Assembly: GCA_947490345.1 (NCBI GenBank)
Contig: CANLGL010000002.1
Span: 1-64,000, forward strand
Source of the DNA: Deltaproteobacteria bacterium
Lineage (GTDB): Bacteria > Myxococcota_A > UBA796 > SXON01
Direction of reading: 5' to 3'
Length of the DNA: 64,000 bases
In this document: positions 9,363-17,625 of the stretch, one piece after another
Position numbering within the stretch: position 1 is the stretch's first letter
Layout of the letters: each line of letters begins with the position of its first letter
Translations under genes and position numbers: made by a program
Notes under the pieces: generated by a model
Databases searched by the model: none
Told to the model about the DNA's origin: nothing
The model's input: only the letters and a program-made list of their open reading frames with translations

Positions 9363-11627
9363 ATGACGCTCGCTCTGCCGATCGACGACGTGCTGCCCGA
9401 GGTGATCACTCTGCTCCGCGAGCACGGCGCCGTCGTGCTCGAAGCGCCCCCCGGCTCGGGGAAGACCACGCGCGTTCCCGTCGCGCTGAGTCGCGATGTG
9501 GAAGGGCAGGTATGGGTGCTGGAGCCGCGGCGGGTGGCGGCCCGGGCGGCGGCGCAGCGGGTCGCATTCGAGCTGGGCGAGGGGGTGGGCGAGTCCGTCG
9601 GCTACGCCATGCGCTTGGATCGCCGGGAGAGCCCGCGCACCCGGGTGCTCTACGTGACCGAGGCCCTCTTGACGCGGCGCCTCGACGACTTCGAGGGCAT
9701 CGGCGCCGTGGTGCTCGACGAGTTCCATGAGCGGAGCATCCACACCGACGTGGCGCTGGCGTGGTGTCGGATGCTGCGGCGGACGCGGCCGTCCTTGCGG
9801 ATCGTCGTGATGTCGGCGACGCTGGACGGGGAAGCCATCGCCCGCTTTCTGGGCTGCCCGCGCGTCCGGGCCGAAGGCACGCTCCACCCCGTGGAGGTGC
9901 GCTACCTTGATCGCAAGGACGAACGCCCGTTGGAGCAGCGCGTCGCCGCGGCTGTGCGCTCCCTGTCCGGCGATGTGCTCGCCTTCCTCCCGGGCATCGG
10001 CGAGATCGAGCGCACCGCCGCGCTGTTGACCGACTTCGAGGTGCTCCCGCTGCACGGTGAGCTCGACGGTGCCGCGCAGGACCGGGCGCTGCGAGCAGGT
10101 CCTCGCGTCGACGGCGGACCCCGCCGGGTGGTCCTCGCCACCAACGTCGCCGAGACCAGCGTCACGGTGGAGGGCATCAGCGCCGTGGTGGACTGTGGCC
10201 TCGTTCGTCGGCCGGCCTACGACGCCTGGTCGGGGCTGCCGACGCTCGATCTGGTGCCCATCGCGCGGGACTCGGCCATCCAGCGCGCCGGGCGCGCCGG
10301 GCGGCTGGGTCCGGGCACCTGCCTGCGGATGTACAGCCGCGCCGACTTCGACTTGCGGCCGGCGCAGACCCCCGCCGAGGTCAAGCGTATCGACCTCGCG
10401 GCCACCGTTCTGGCCCTGGGTGGGCGTGAGCTGGAGTGGTTTGAAGCCCCGCCACCCGGCCCCTGGAAGGCGGCGATTGGGCTGTTGGAGCGAGTGGGCG
10501 CGCTGTCGGAGGGTCGTCGCACCCCCGTTGGCGACACCATGGCGGCCTTGCCGCTGCCGCCGCGTCTGGCGCGGGTGCTCATCGAGGCGGCGGCGCTCGG
10601 TGTGGGGCGTGAGGGGGCGCGGCTGGTGACCCTCTTCGGGCGGAAGCTGGGCGGGGACCTGGTGGGGCGTGCGCTCGACGGGGAGGGTGACGCGCGGGAG
10701 TCGCGGCGGCTGGAGGGCATGGTCGGCGGTGGCGGGCGGGCGCGCGATCCGGAGGCAGCGCTGCGACGGGCGTGTCTGGCCGGCTTCCCGGATCGGGTCG
10801 CGCGGCGCGAGGGGGGACGGGTACGCTTTGCCGACGGCGGCGCCGCCGAGGTCGAGGTGGGGCGTGAGGCGTACGTCGTCGTCACCGAGGTGGACCGCGT
10901 GGGTACGCGCGTCCGTGCGCGGACACTCACGCCGGTGGACGACGACTGGCTCGTCGACCGCGCGGTGGTGCGCGCGACCTTGCGGTGGGCGGGGGAGCGG
11001 GTGGAAGCGCGGGAGGAGCTGGTTTTCGGAGACCTCGTGCTCGACGCGTCGATGGGGGCGGGCGATGCAGAGGCGGTTGCGACGATGCTGTTCGAGCACG
11101 CGCGGCCGACCATGCACAAGCTGGTGCCCGACTGGGAGCGGGGGCTGGCGCTTTTGCAGCGGGTCGGGTTCTTGCGGAGGCGCGGGGTGGCGCTGCCGGA
11201 GCTGGAGTTGGAGGATGCGGCACGGGAGCTGTGCGAGGGGCGGCGGTCCTTCGATGACCTCGGTGGCGCCTCGCTCGTAGGCGGAGTGCTCCGCGCCTTG
11301 CCGGACGCTTCCATCGTGGACCGTCTCGCGCCGGAGACCGTGCGGCTGCCGGGGCGTCCGAAAGCGCTGGTGAGCTACGACGCCGACGAGCCCTACGTGG
11401 AATCACGGATGCAGGACTTCTTCGGGCTTGCCGATGGGCCGCGGATCGCCGACGGGTACGCGCTCGTCCTGCATCTACTCGCGCCGAACCACCGGCCGGT
11501 GCAGGTCACCCGCGACCTGGCCGGCTTCTGGCAGCGCCAGTACCCGGCGATCCGAAAGGAGTTGATGCGGCGGTATCCGCGGCATGCGTGGCCGGAGGAT
11601 CCTTGGGTCGCTACGCCGCGGGGGTAG
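9363..11627 (+). CDS. hrpB: ATP-dependent helicase HrpB (DEAH/DExH type)
   Basis: A 754-aa superfamily 2 helicase, slightly shorter than E. coli HrpB. Walker A is APPGSGKTTR (about residue 29), followed by the LEPRRVAARAAAQR motif, the DEFHERS box and SATLDG. The helicase C domain has NVAETSVTVEG and QRAGRAGRLGPG, and the HrpB-specific C-terminal region includes WPEDP. It starts three bases after the upstream stop, so it is probably cotranscribed with the c-di-GMP gene. The cellular role of HrpB is poorly defined in most bacteria. Confidence 0.95.
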   Translation: MTLALPIDDVLPEVITLLREHGAVVLEAPPGSGKTTRVPVALSRDVEGQVWVLEPRRVAARAAAQRVAFELGEGVGESVGYAMRLDRRESPRTRVLYVTEALLTRRLDDFEGIGAVVLDEFHERSIHTDVALAWCRMLRRTRPSLRIVVMSATLDGEAIARFLGCPRVRAEGTLHPVEVRYLDRKDERPLEQRVAAAVRSLSGDVLAFLPGIGEIERTAALLTDFEVLPLHGELDGAAQDRALRAGPRVDGGPRRVVLATNVAETSVTVEGISAVVDCGLVRRPAYDAWSGLPTLDLVPIARDSAIQRAGRAGRLGPGTCLRMYSRADFDLRPAQTPAEVKRIDLAATVLALGGRELEWFEAPPPGPWKAAIGLLERVGALSEGRRTPVGDTMAALPLPPRLARVLIEAAALGVGREGARLVTLFGRKLGGDLVGRALDGEGDARESRRLEGMVGGGGRARDPEAALRRACLAGFPDRVARREGGRVRFADGGAAEVEVGREAYVVVTEVDRVGTRVRARTLTPVDDDWLVDRAVVRATLRWAGERVEAREELVFGDLVLDASMGAGDAEAVATMLFEHARPTMHKLVPDWERGLALLQRVGFLRRRGVALPELELEDAARELCEGRRSFDDLGGASLVGGVLRALPDASIVDRLAPETVRLPGRPKALVSYDADEPYVESRMQDFFGLADGPRIADGYALVLHLLAPNHRPVQVTRDLAGFWQRQYPAIRKELMRRYPRHAWPEDPWVATPRG

Positions 11628-11654
11628 GCCTGGTCGCCATCACCGCCTCGTGGA

Positions 11655-11771
11655 TCATGCGAGCCACGCAGCGGCCGGGCGCGAGAGAAACGCCTCCACC
11701 GAGATCGCGCCAGATCCTGCACCGACCAGCAGCGTCCGCGCGCGCGGAAATTGCCTCTTGAAGGCTCCGAG
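11655..11771 (-). pseudogene. C-terminal remnant of an AAA_14/DUF4143-type ATPase
   Basis: About 38 codons on the minus strand read LGAFKRQFPRARTLLVG followed by an ISVEAFLSRPAAAWLA end and a stop at 11655. This resembles the conserved C-terminus of the ATP-binding DUF4143 family. No matching N-terminal part is seen upstream; that space belongs to the permease gene. I read it as the tail of a deleted gene, but the match is short and from memory. Confidence 0.35.
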
Positions 11772-11788
11772 CCCTCGCGATGCTGGGC

Positions 11789-13102
11789 TCACGGCATCGC
11801 CAGCCCCCGCACGGCCTCGGGCACCCCCTCGATCGAGGCCAGCCACGCGCTCCAGGCGCCCGCCGAGTCCGGTCCCGCGAGCGGATCCCACGACGGCGAC
11901 GCCTCGCCCGCGAGCACTCTGAGCCGATCATCGGCCTCCATTCGAACGAACGGCGTGTCGGATCGGGTGAGCGCGACCAGCGCCTCGACGCCGCGCCGAT
12001 CTCCGAGGCGAGCGAGCGCCACCGCCATCGTGAGCCGAACGGACTCGTCCGTCTCCCGAGAAAGCGCGGACGCCAGTGCCGCGGCGTCGGTCGCGGTGCG
12101 CGCGGCGGCGTCCCGCGCACCCGCGTCCGTCGCGCCGAGCGAACCTCCTGCCGCAGTCGGGGGCGGATCGAACTCCTCGTTCCCGTGATGGTGGCCGTCC
12201 TCGGCGGGCACCTTCCCGAAGGCCCACAGCACCGCCGCGATCGACGCCACGGTTGCGACGGCCTGACCGAGCGCCAGCCCGGGACGCTTCGCGCGCGTGA
12301 CCGCGTACCAGGCGAGAGTCGCCACGAGGACGAGCCCGAACAGCGCGACGATCGCCGGACCGGTGGGGTGGCGGTAGGTGAGCGCGACACCGAGAACGCT
12401 CACGACAAGGCCGACCCCGAAGCCAACGACGAGCCGCCGAGCCACCCCTTCCACGAGCAGGCGCGCGATCACGGCCGGGATGACGAGGTAGCTGAAGACG
12501 AGCAGCACCCCCGACACCGAGACGATCGCCGTGAGGGCGAACCCGAACGACAGGTAGAACAGCAAGTCCCAGAGCGCGATCCTGCGCCCCTCCTTCTCGG
12601 CCTCCGCAGGTCGGTAGCTGATCTGGAGGAAGCGTTCGCGGTAGACGATGTGGACCAGCCCCACGACCCCGCAGACGCCGGCCAACAGGGCGAGATCCCT
12701 CGGCTGGACCCACACGATGTTGCCGACGAGCAGGTGCTCCAGCTTCTCGCCGCCGTGCGGATCGTCGGCGAAGTGGATCATGAGGATGCCGGCCGCGGCG
12801 CTGACCGCGTAGGCGATCCCGATGATCGCCTCCTGGGGCACTCGGGCTTCGAAGAGCCGCGCCGCCGAGAACGCTGCCGCGCCGATGAACGTGAACGTGA
12901 GCGAGAGCGCGAACGCCATCCCGCTCTCGGGCTCGTGCCCGAGGAACACGGCGTACGTCATGCCGAGCGCGGCCACCTGGGCGAGGGCGAGGTCGACGAA
13001 GATGACGCCCCGCTCCAGCACATGCAGCCCGAACCACCCAAGGGTGAGCACGACCACCACGCACGCCGCGATGGGAAGCACCATCCATGCGATGTCGGTC
13101 AC
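11789..13102 (-). CDS. Zn/Mn-type ABC transporter permease (ABC-3 family) with C-terminal HEAT-like extension
   Basis: A 437-aa protein. Residues about 1-285 are a multi-spanning ABC-3 (ZnuB/MntB-type) permease with several Gly/Ala/Val-rich helices. A His-rich linker (EDGHHHGNEEF) follows, then about 130 soluble residues with HEAT/PBS-like repeats (VRLTMAVALARLGDRRG). The extension is not part of the usual permease. The start overlaps the stop of the binding-protein gene (ATGA). It moves zinc or manganese across the inner membrane; no ATPase subunit is encoded in this operon. Confidence 0.82.
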   Translation of the reverse strand: MTDIAWMVLPIAACVVVVLTLGWFGLHVLERGVIFVDLALAQVAALGMTYAVFLGHEPESGMAFALSLTFTFIGAAAFSAARLFEARVPQEAIIGIAYAVSAAAGILMIHFADDPHGGEKLEHLLVGNIVWVQPRDLALLAGVCGVVGLVHIVYRERFLQISYRPAEAEKEGRRIALWDLLFYLSFGFALTAIVSVSGVLLVFSYLVIPAVIARLLVEGVARRLVVGFGVGLVVSVLGVALTYRHPTGPAIVALFGLVLVATLAWYAVTRAKRPGLALGQAVATVASIAAVLWAFGKVPAEDGHHHGNEEFDPPPTAAGGSLGATDAGARDAAARTATDAAALASALSRETDESVRLTMAVALARLGDRRGVEALVALTRSDTPFVRMEADDRLRVLAGEASPSWDPLAGPDSAGAWSAWLASIEGVPEAVRGLAMP

Positions 13103-14070
13103 TTCGAGAACGCCTGTACGATGGAGTCGATCAGCGCGAAATAGTCGGTGGCCTCTGGCGTGCCGCCCACGTCCCCCGCCACCTTCGCGACACGCGCCCC
13201 GGTGGCCTCCGCGAGCAGCTTGGGGATGCGGTCGTCGTAGTAGGTCGTCACCTCCACCACCTGCACCACGTTCACCTTCATCAGGCCGAGCAGCTCGTCA
13301 CGGTGGGCCGCCGTCGGCGCGATGCCCGGACGGTCCTCGATGAAGCCGACCTCCCGGATACCGAAGCGCTTGATGAAGTACGGCCAGGACTTGTGGTAGA
13401 AGACCATCGGTTTCCCCTTGAGGGAAGCGCCTTTCTGAAGCCAGCCCCCGAGCCTGCCGGCAAGGTTCTTCGACGCGAGGAACCCGTCGAGCTTGTCCGC
13501 CTGGGCGAGGCGGGTGAGCAGGTCTCCCCCCATGAAGGCCACGAGGTCGGCACCGAAGGTGGCCTCCTGGATCTTCACGCGGAACGCCTTGGCATTGGCC
13601 GCGTAGGTGCTCGCGTTCGCAGGGTCCACGCGGGCGAGGGCGGCGGCGATGTTGTCGGCGGCCACCGGGGTGTTCAGCGGGTCGAGCCAGACGTGGGGGT
13701 TCCCTTCCGGGTGGAGGTCGCCTTTTGCCTTGCTCAGGTCGGTCGGGACCTCCAGGCGGTTCATCCCGTTGGTCGCCTTGACGTAGCCGGACTGGCCGGG
13801 CCGGATGCGCGGGTTCCCGGCGCTGTCGAGGAGCTTCTCGGACCAGAGCTCCAGCCCCATCCCGTTCTCGACGTACACGTCGGCGTTCGACACCCGAGCC
13901 ATGAGCGCGGGCGTCGGTGACAGGAAGTGTGGATCGTCCGTCCCGCGCGCGAGCGTCGTCACCCGCGCGTTGGGCGCTACCCGGTGCGCGACGTCCCCCA
14001 GCCACGGGAGCGTGCAGACGATTTCGAGCGCGAAAGCCTTGGAACAAAGCAGGAAGAGGAGCGCGATCAT
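13099..14070 (-). CDS. Metal ABC transporter substrate-binding protein (ZnuA/TroA family)
   Basis: A 323-aa periplasmic binding protein with a short signal (MIALLFLLCSKAFA). Family landmarks are DDPHFLSPTP and GNPHVWLDP, which carry the metal-binding histidines, and FYHKSWPYF. The acidic His-rich loop of ZnuA is missing. The ATG at 14070 was chosen because it overlaps the stop of the preceding membrane-protein gene (ATGA) and gives a normal signal peptide. It delivers Zn or Mn to the permease encoded next. Confidence 0.88.
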   Translation of the reverse strand: MIALLFLLCSKAFALEIVCTLPWLGDVAHRVAPNARVTTLARGTDDPHFLSPTPALMARVSNADVYVENGMGLELWSEKLLDSAGNPRIRPGQSGYVKATNGMNRLEVPTDLSKAKGDLHPEGNPHVWLDPLNTPVAADNIAAALARVDPANASTYAANAKAFRVKIQEATFGADLVAFMGGDLLTRLAQADKLDGFLASKNLAGRLGGWLQKGASLKGKPMVFYHKSWPYFIKRFGIREVGFIEDRPGIAPTAAHRDELLGLMKVNVVQVVEVTTYYDDRIPKLLAEATGARVAKVAGDVGGTPEATDYFALIDSIVQAFSK

Positions 14071-15236
14071 TTGTTCACCCACCAGGGCTCGACAGGATGC
14101 GAGCCCCACACGAAGGTCAGTTGGGCGAGCGCGTCCACCGTCTGCGTCGCGGGGGCGTACCCACCGCCGATCCGCACCCGGAGGAACTCGCTCGTGTAGT
14201 AGGAAACGAAGAGGTTGTGCTGGAGGTCGCCGTCGAGCAGGTCCTCGCGGAGGCCGACGTAGACCGAGCGGCCCGGCTGGATCTGGAGCGCTGCGTAGCC
14301 CCCGAGGGTGCCGTCCATCGCTCGGATCGCCTCGGCGAGCACGACGACGCTCTGGCGGGTGGACGCCCGATACCGGAAGCTGAAGTCGGCGCCGAGCGCC
14401 TGTTCTTCGACCCCGAAGTGCCGCACCGCACTGGCCCCGAGGCCGACGTCGACCGAGCCGAAGCCTCCGAACACCTCGACGCGGCCCAGCCCCGCGATCG
14501 CCGCGTCGGGCACGCCGGCCTCGAAGGGGTCTCCGCTGAGCGCGCCTCCGGTGACGGTGATGCCGAGTGGGCCGGCGGGCACGATCCAGGAGAGCGTCGC
14601 CCCCGTGTCGTTGTACCCCTCCTCCGCGAGCAGTTCGAGCGCGGCGGGAACGTCGATCCAGGGCAGGTCGTGCGGGTGCGTCCGGTTCATCAGGCCGAAC
14701 GGCTGCTTGAACTTGCCCACCTTGGCGCTAAGCCGCCACGGCAGCGCCACGAGGTCGACGTACGCCTCCTCGGGGACCACTTCAAACTCCCCGGCCGCTG
14801 CGGAGCCGTCGAGCGGAGGTGCCTCCTGCTCGAAGGCGATGATCGCCGCGGCCTTGGCGAAGGGATCGACCGCGGCCCGGATGTCCAGCTCCAGGGAGCG
14901 GAGGTACATCGTCGAGCCGGGCATCACCCCGTCGTCATCGACCCCGAGTTGGCCGATCACGTCTCCGAAGGCGGTGAGGCTCGGGTTGAGTGGGAAGAGC
15001 GCGGGGGCACCGCCGGTATTCTGCGGTGGTGGATTCGACGCGGCGAGGGCCTCGGCCTCACGTTGGAAATCGGCCTCGTCCCGGGCCTTCAGCTCCGCTT
15101 CGAGGGCGGCGACGCGGGCTTCGAGCGAGTTGGGGTCTACGGGGTCGGCGGCCGGGGCGGCGGGAGGCGGGGGAGGCGGCACGAGGGGATCGGTCGCGTG
15201 CGCGCGCCCCGCCAACATGGCGAGTGCAAAAAACAT
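14067..15236 (-). CDS. Putative outer-membrane beta-barrel of the metal-uptake operon
   Basis: A 389-aa exported protein: signal MFFALAMLAGRAHA, a Pro-rich stretch, a short coiled coil (LEARVAALEAELKARDEAD), then about 330 residues of alternating hydrophobic/polar strands ending in a porin-like barrel. FGLMNRTHPHDLPWID carries two His residues. Position ahead of a binding protein and a permease suggests an outer-membrane route for the same metal. No family name is certain. Confidence 0.65.
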   Translation of the reverse strand: MFFALAMLAGRAHATDPLVPPPPPPAAPAADPVDPNSLEARVAALEAELKARDEADFQREAEALAASNPPPQNTGGAPALFPLNPSLTAFGDVIGQLGVDDDGVMPGSTMYLRSLELDIRAAVDPFAKAAAIIAFEQEAPPLDGSAAAGEFEVVPEEAYVDLVALPWRLSAKVGKFKQPFGLMNRTHPHDLPWIDVPAALELLAEEGYNDTGATLSWIVPAGPLGITVTGGALSGDPFEAGVPDAAIAGLGRVEVFGGFGSVDVGLGASAVRHFGVEEQALGADFSFRYRASTRQSVVVLAEAIRAMDGTLGGYAALQIQPGRSVYVGLREDLLDGDLQHNLFVSYYTSEFLRVRIGGGYAPATQTVDALAQLTFVWGSHPVEPWWVNK

Positions 15237-15287
15237 GGGGTCTCCAGGCTTCGGAGGGGTTGATCGAGCGGTACGGAAGGACCGGGA

Positions 15288-15647
15288 TCAAGCCTGCGGA
15301 GGAGACGTCTTCGGGGCGAATTCGAGGCGGGTGCGCTGGAATGGGACGCCTGCGCCCGAACGCGGGGGGGCCGCATCCGCGACCCACTCAACCACCTCTT
15401 CGATGCTCGGAGGGGCGGCGAGAAGCTGATCGGTGCGCGTGTTGGCGAACAACGCCAGGAGACAGCCCTCGCCGTGCTCCTGCGGGGTGAGTTCACGAAG
15501 CTCGGACTCGCGGCGGGCGGCGGCGGGGCGCTCGACCGCGTCGGCGTGGAGCTGCTCTCCGTGCTCGGGGCACACGACGTGGGTATGCATCGCGTCGGCG
15601 CGAGACGCCACGTCCTGCGTCAGGCCGAGCAGGAACGTGACCAGCAT
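15288..15647 (-). CDS. Small exported His/Cys-containing protein, probably metal-related
   Basis: A 119-aa protein starting at ATG 15647 (an upstream TTG is possible). The N-terminal hydrophobic segment MLVTFLLGL looks like a signal or anchor. It is followed by the potential metal ligands DAMHTHVVCPEHGE, then an Arg/Glu-rich helical stretch. It lies 51 bp upstream of the barrel gene on the same strand and probably belongs to the metal operon. I do not recognise the family. Confidence 0.55.
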   Translation of the reverse strand: MLVTFLLGLTQDVASRADAMHTHVVCPEHGEQLHADAVERPAAARRESELRELTPQEHGEGCLLALFANTRTDQLLAAPPSIEEVVEWVADAAPPRSGAGVPFQRTRLEFAPKTSPPQA

Positions 15648-15686
15648 GAGCAACGCCGTGAGCGGTCGCCTGAGCGAGAGCTGCCG

Positions 15687-16136
15687 ATGGCGTTGATGCG
15701 TGCGCAGCGTCAGCGGAGAATCCTTTTGGTCCGATACACGATCGAAGGGCTGCGCGTCAACCAGGAACGCCCATGTTCGGAGACGGCGGGCGCGATAGGT
15801 GCCACGAATGCTGCTTCTCCTCTCGTTCGCGCCATCGACCTGGCAGACTCAGTCGACCTCTACCAGGCGGCGGCGGGCGAATTCGCCATCGTGAAGATCA
15901 CTTACACCGGGAGCCGCGGGGCGGACTTCACGGCGGCGTGGAAGGAGTCGCGGATTTCGGGGGCGCAAAGGGCCCTGCTGAAAAAGGATTACACCTGGCA
16001 CCACGTCGGTGATTACAACGCAGGAACGAACTCCGGTTCGCTGCAATTGGTCAAGAGCGATGGTACGCACAAGACAACGGGTCATTGTGGCGGTGGTTGG
16101 CAGTATCAACAGGCAACCGGGAAGAAATGCCAATGA
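15687..16136 (+). CDS. Orphan polymorphic-toxin C-terminus, HNH/EndoVII 'WHH'-type nuclease
   Basis: The last 90 codons look like a secreted-toxin tip: KKDYTWHHVGDYNAG, LQLVKSDGTHKTTGHCGGG, then the end of the protein. This fits the WHH branch of HNH/EndoVII nucleases, where the paired His after Trp is catalytic. No long N-terminal delivery domain is present; the frame runs back to an ATG at 15687, though the true start is uncertain and the first 45 residues look non-homologous. The immunity gene overlaps its stop (ATGA). It is probably a displaced toxin cassette. Confidence 0.6.
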   Translation: MALMRAQRQRRILLVRYTIEGLRVNQERPCSETAGAIGATNAASPLVRAIDLADSVDLYQAAAGEFAIVKITYTGSRGADFTAAWKESRISGAQRALLKKDYTWHHVGDYNAGTNSGSLQLVKSDGTHKTTGHCGGGWQYQQATGKKCQ

Positions 16137-16591
16137 CGGATGAGCCTTGGGATTTTGGAGGGAAGCGCGATCCCGGAGCCGATGACGCAGAGCTGTTGCT
16201 GGTAGAGCGGGCCATCGGCTTCGCCTTGCCGACCACGCTCAGCGCGATGTATCGGTACTCAAATGGCGGGTGGCCGGCTTGCGAACTCGTGGACATCCCG
16301 GACATGGAGTTGTCGATCAACAAGATTTTCGCGCCGACCGGCGAAAACTCGGTCCTACTAACGAACGACCGGGTGTGGCACGACAACTACCCAGATATCC
16401 CAAGGTGGTTGGTACCGTTCGGAGAGGACGACGGTGCGGACCCCAACCTCGTTGACCTGCGATCGGCAGACGGGGACGTGTACCTCTTCCGTCACGACTC
16501 GGACATGCTGGTACCGGAGCAATTGGGTGTGAACCTTCGCGAGTTCTTCCGATGGTTTCGCATGCGACCGGAGGAGGAGTACGACGACTGA
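16133..16591 (+). CDS. SUKH (SMI1/KNR4) family immunity protein
   Basis: A 152-aa acidic protein. MTDEPWDFGGKR leads into a SUKH fold with ERAIGFALPTTLSAMYRYSNGG, the characteristic 'LP.....Y...NGG' element, and a conserved LREFFRWFR end. SUKH proteins neutralise nuclease toxins of polymorphic systems. The ATG at 16133 overlaps the toxin stop and has GGAAG eight bases upstream; an ATG six bases earlier is too close to that site. Pairing with the WHH nuclease makes this a toxin-immunity module. Confidence 0.8.
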   Translation: MTDEPWDFGGKRDPGADDAELLLVERAIGFALPTTLSAMYRYSNGGWPACELVDIPDMELSINKIFAPTGENSVLLTNDRVWHDNYPDIPRWLVPFGEDDGADPNLVDLRSADGDVYLFRHDSDMLVPEQLGVNLREFFRWFRMRPEEEYDD

Positions 16592-16930
16592 ATGGTGGTC
16601 GGAACGCACTGTTGCCGTCCGGCATGCGCCTTTGCGGCACGCCGCGCCGCGCCCCAACCCCGCCTCTGACGAGACGCCCTGGCCCGGCGCGTCGCCCAAA
16701 CAAATTCGCCGGGCCGACATCCGCGCGGGGAGAGAGGTCGTGCGTGCGCGTCGGGGCTGCGCGCGAACGGATTCCGGAGCTGCGGCGGAGAGGCCGTCGG
16801 CCTCCCTGCGTCCTCCGGCCTGGGCGCTATGACCGGGCGCGACTCTGGTGCCTGCGCTCCGGTTTTCCCCACGCCGAGGGCGCCGCTGGCGGGGTAGGCA
16901 GGGGCTCGGGGAGCGTTGCCGCCTGCCGGA

Positions 16931-17121
16931 GGGCCACTGCGACGTAGGTGAGCCGCCACCTCTTGACTTGTGGCCCTCGTTGTCAAGATCGGCGTGGGCC
17001 CACCACGGGAGAAGGCCGCTTTTCCGAAGGGTCGGCCCGGCGGTTCACGTCGCCTCGAGCGGCTGCCTGGGAGTGGAAGGGCCACTGCGAGCTAGGTGAG
17101 GTGCCACCTGTTGAGTTATGG
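16931..17121. repeat. Two direct 43-bp repeats with an internal AGGTG...CACCT dyad
   Basis: The gap 16592-16982 has no gene I trust. Copies at 16931-16973 and 17079-17121 share GGGCCACTGCGA, then AGGTGAG, GCCACCT and a TTGA-rich end; 36 of 43 bases match. Several differences keep the hairpin arms intact. The second copy marks the point where the beta-helix reading frame stops resembling its family, so the repeat may sit at a rearrangement junction. Confidence 0.5.
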
Positions 17122-17612
17122 TGTCCCGTCCCATCGAATTCAACCTGTGGCGTGCCGTCGCATCCCTCGACGTAGACGTTACCGCCATCGTCGAAGGTCT
17201 CGCCCTTCCGTAGGGTGAGCGCCGAGATGCGGCTCGCACGGGTGAGGTTGCCGGTGACGGTCAGCGCCCGCCCGAGGTTGTCCGCATCGACGATCGTCCG
17301 ATCCACGCCCGCGCCCTGCAAGGAGACATCCTTGTCGGCCAGGACGAGCTGCTCGGTATACGTACCCGCGCAGATGGTGATCCGGTCGCCCGCCGCCGCG
17401 GCGTCGATGGCGGCCTGAATGCTCGTGAAGGGGGCGCTGCCGTCGGTGCACACTGTGAACGTTTCGCTTCCGGTGTCCGCCGTGTCGCCTCCCGTGTCGG
17501 CGGTGTCCCTCCCGCTGTCTTCCGTGTCGCTTCCCGTGTCCGCGGTATCGGAGGAGCATCCTCCTGTATATCCCAGGTTCGCGTCGCAGTCGCCGCCCCA
17601 TTGCCGGGCGGG
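16983..17612 (-). pseudogene. Remnant of a secreted parallel beta-helix protein
   Basis: The open frame encodes a Thr/Asp-rich linker (DTADTGSDTEDSGRDT) and then pectate-lyase-like beta-helix coils (FTSIQAAIDAAAAGD, ITICAGTYTEQLVL, VSLQGAGVDRTIVDADN). It has no signal peptide and no usable start: an in-frame TAG at 17613-17615 lies just upstream. The other end leaves the family after CDGTPQVEFDG, at the second 43-bp repeat. Both ends appear lost. The intact relatives are surface lipoproteins common in Myxococcota. Confidence 0.6.
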
Positions 17613-17625
17613 CTACGTCACGACG

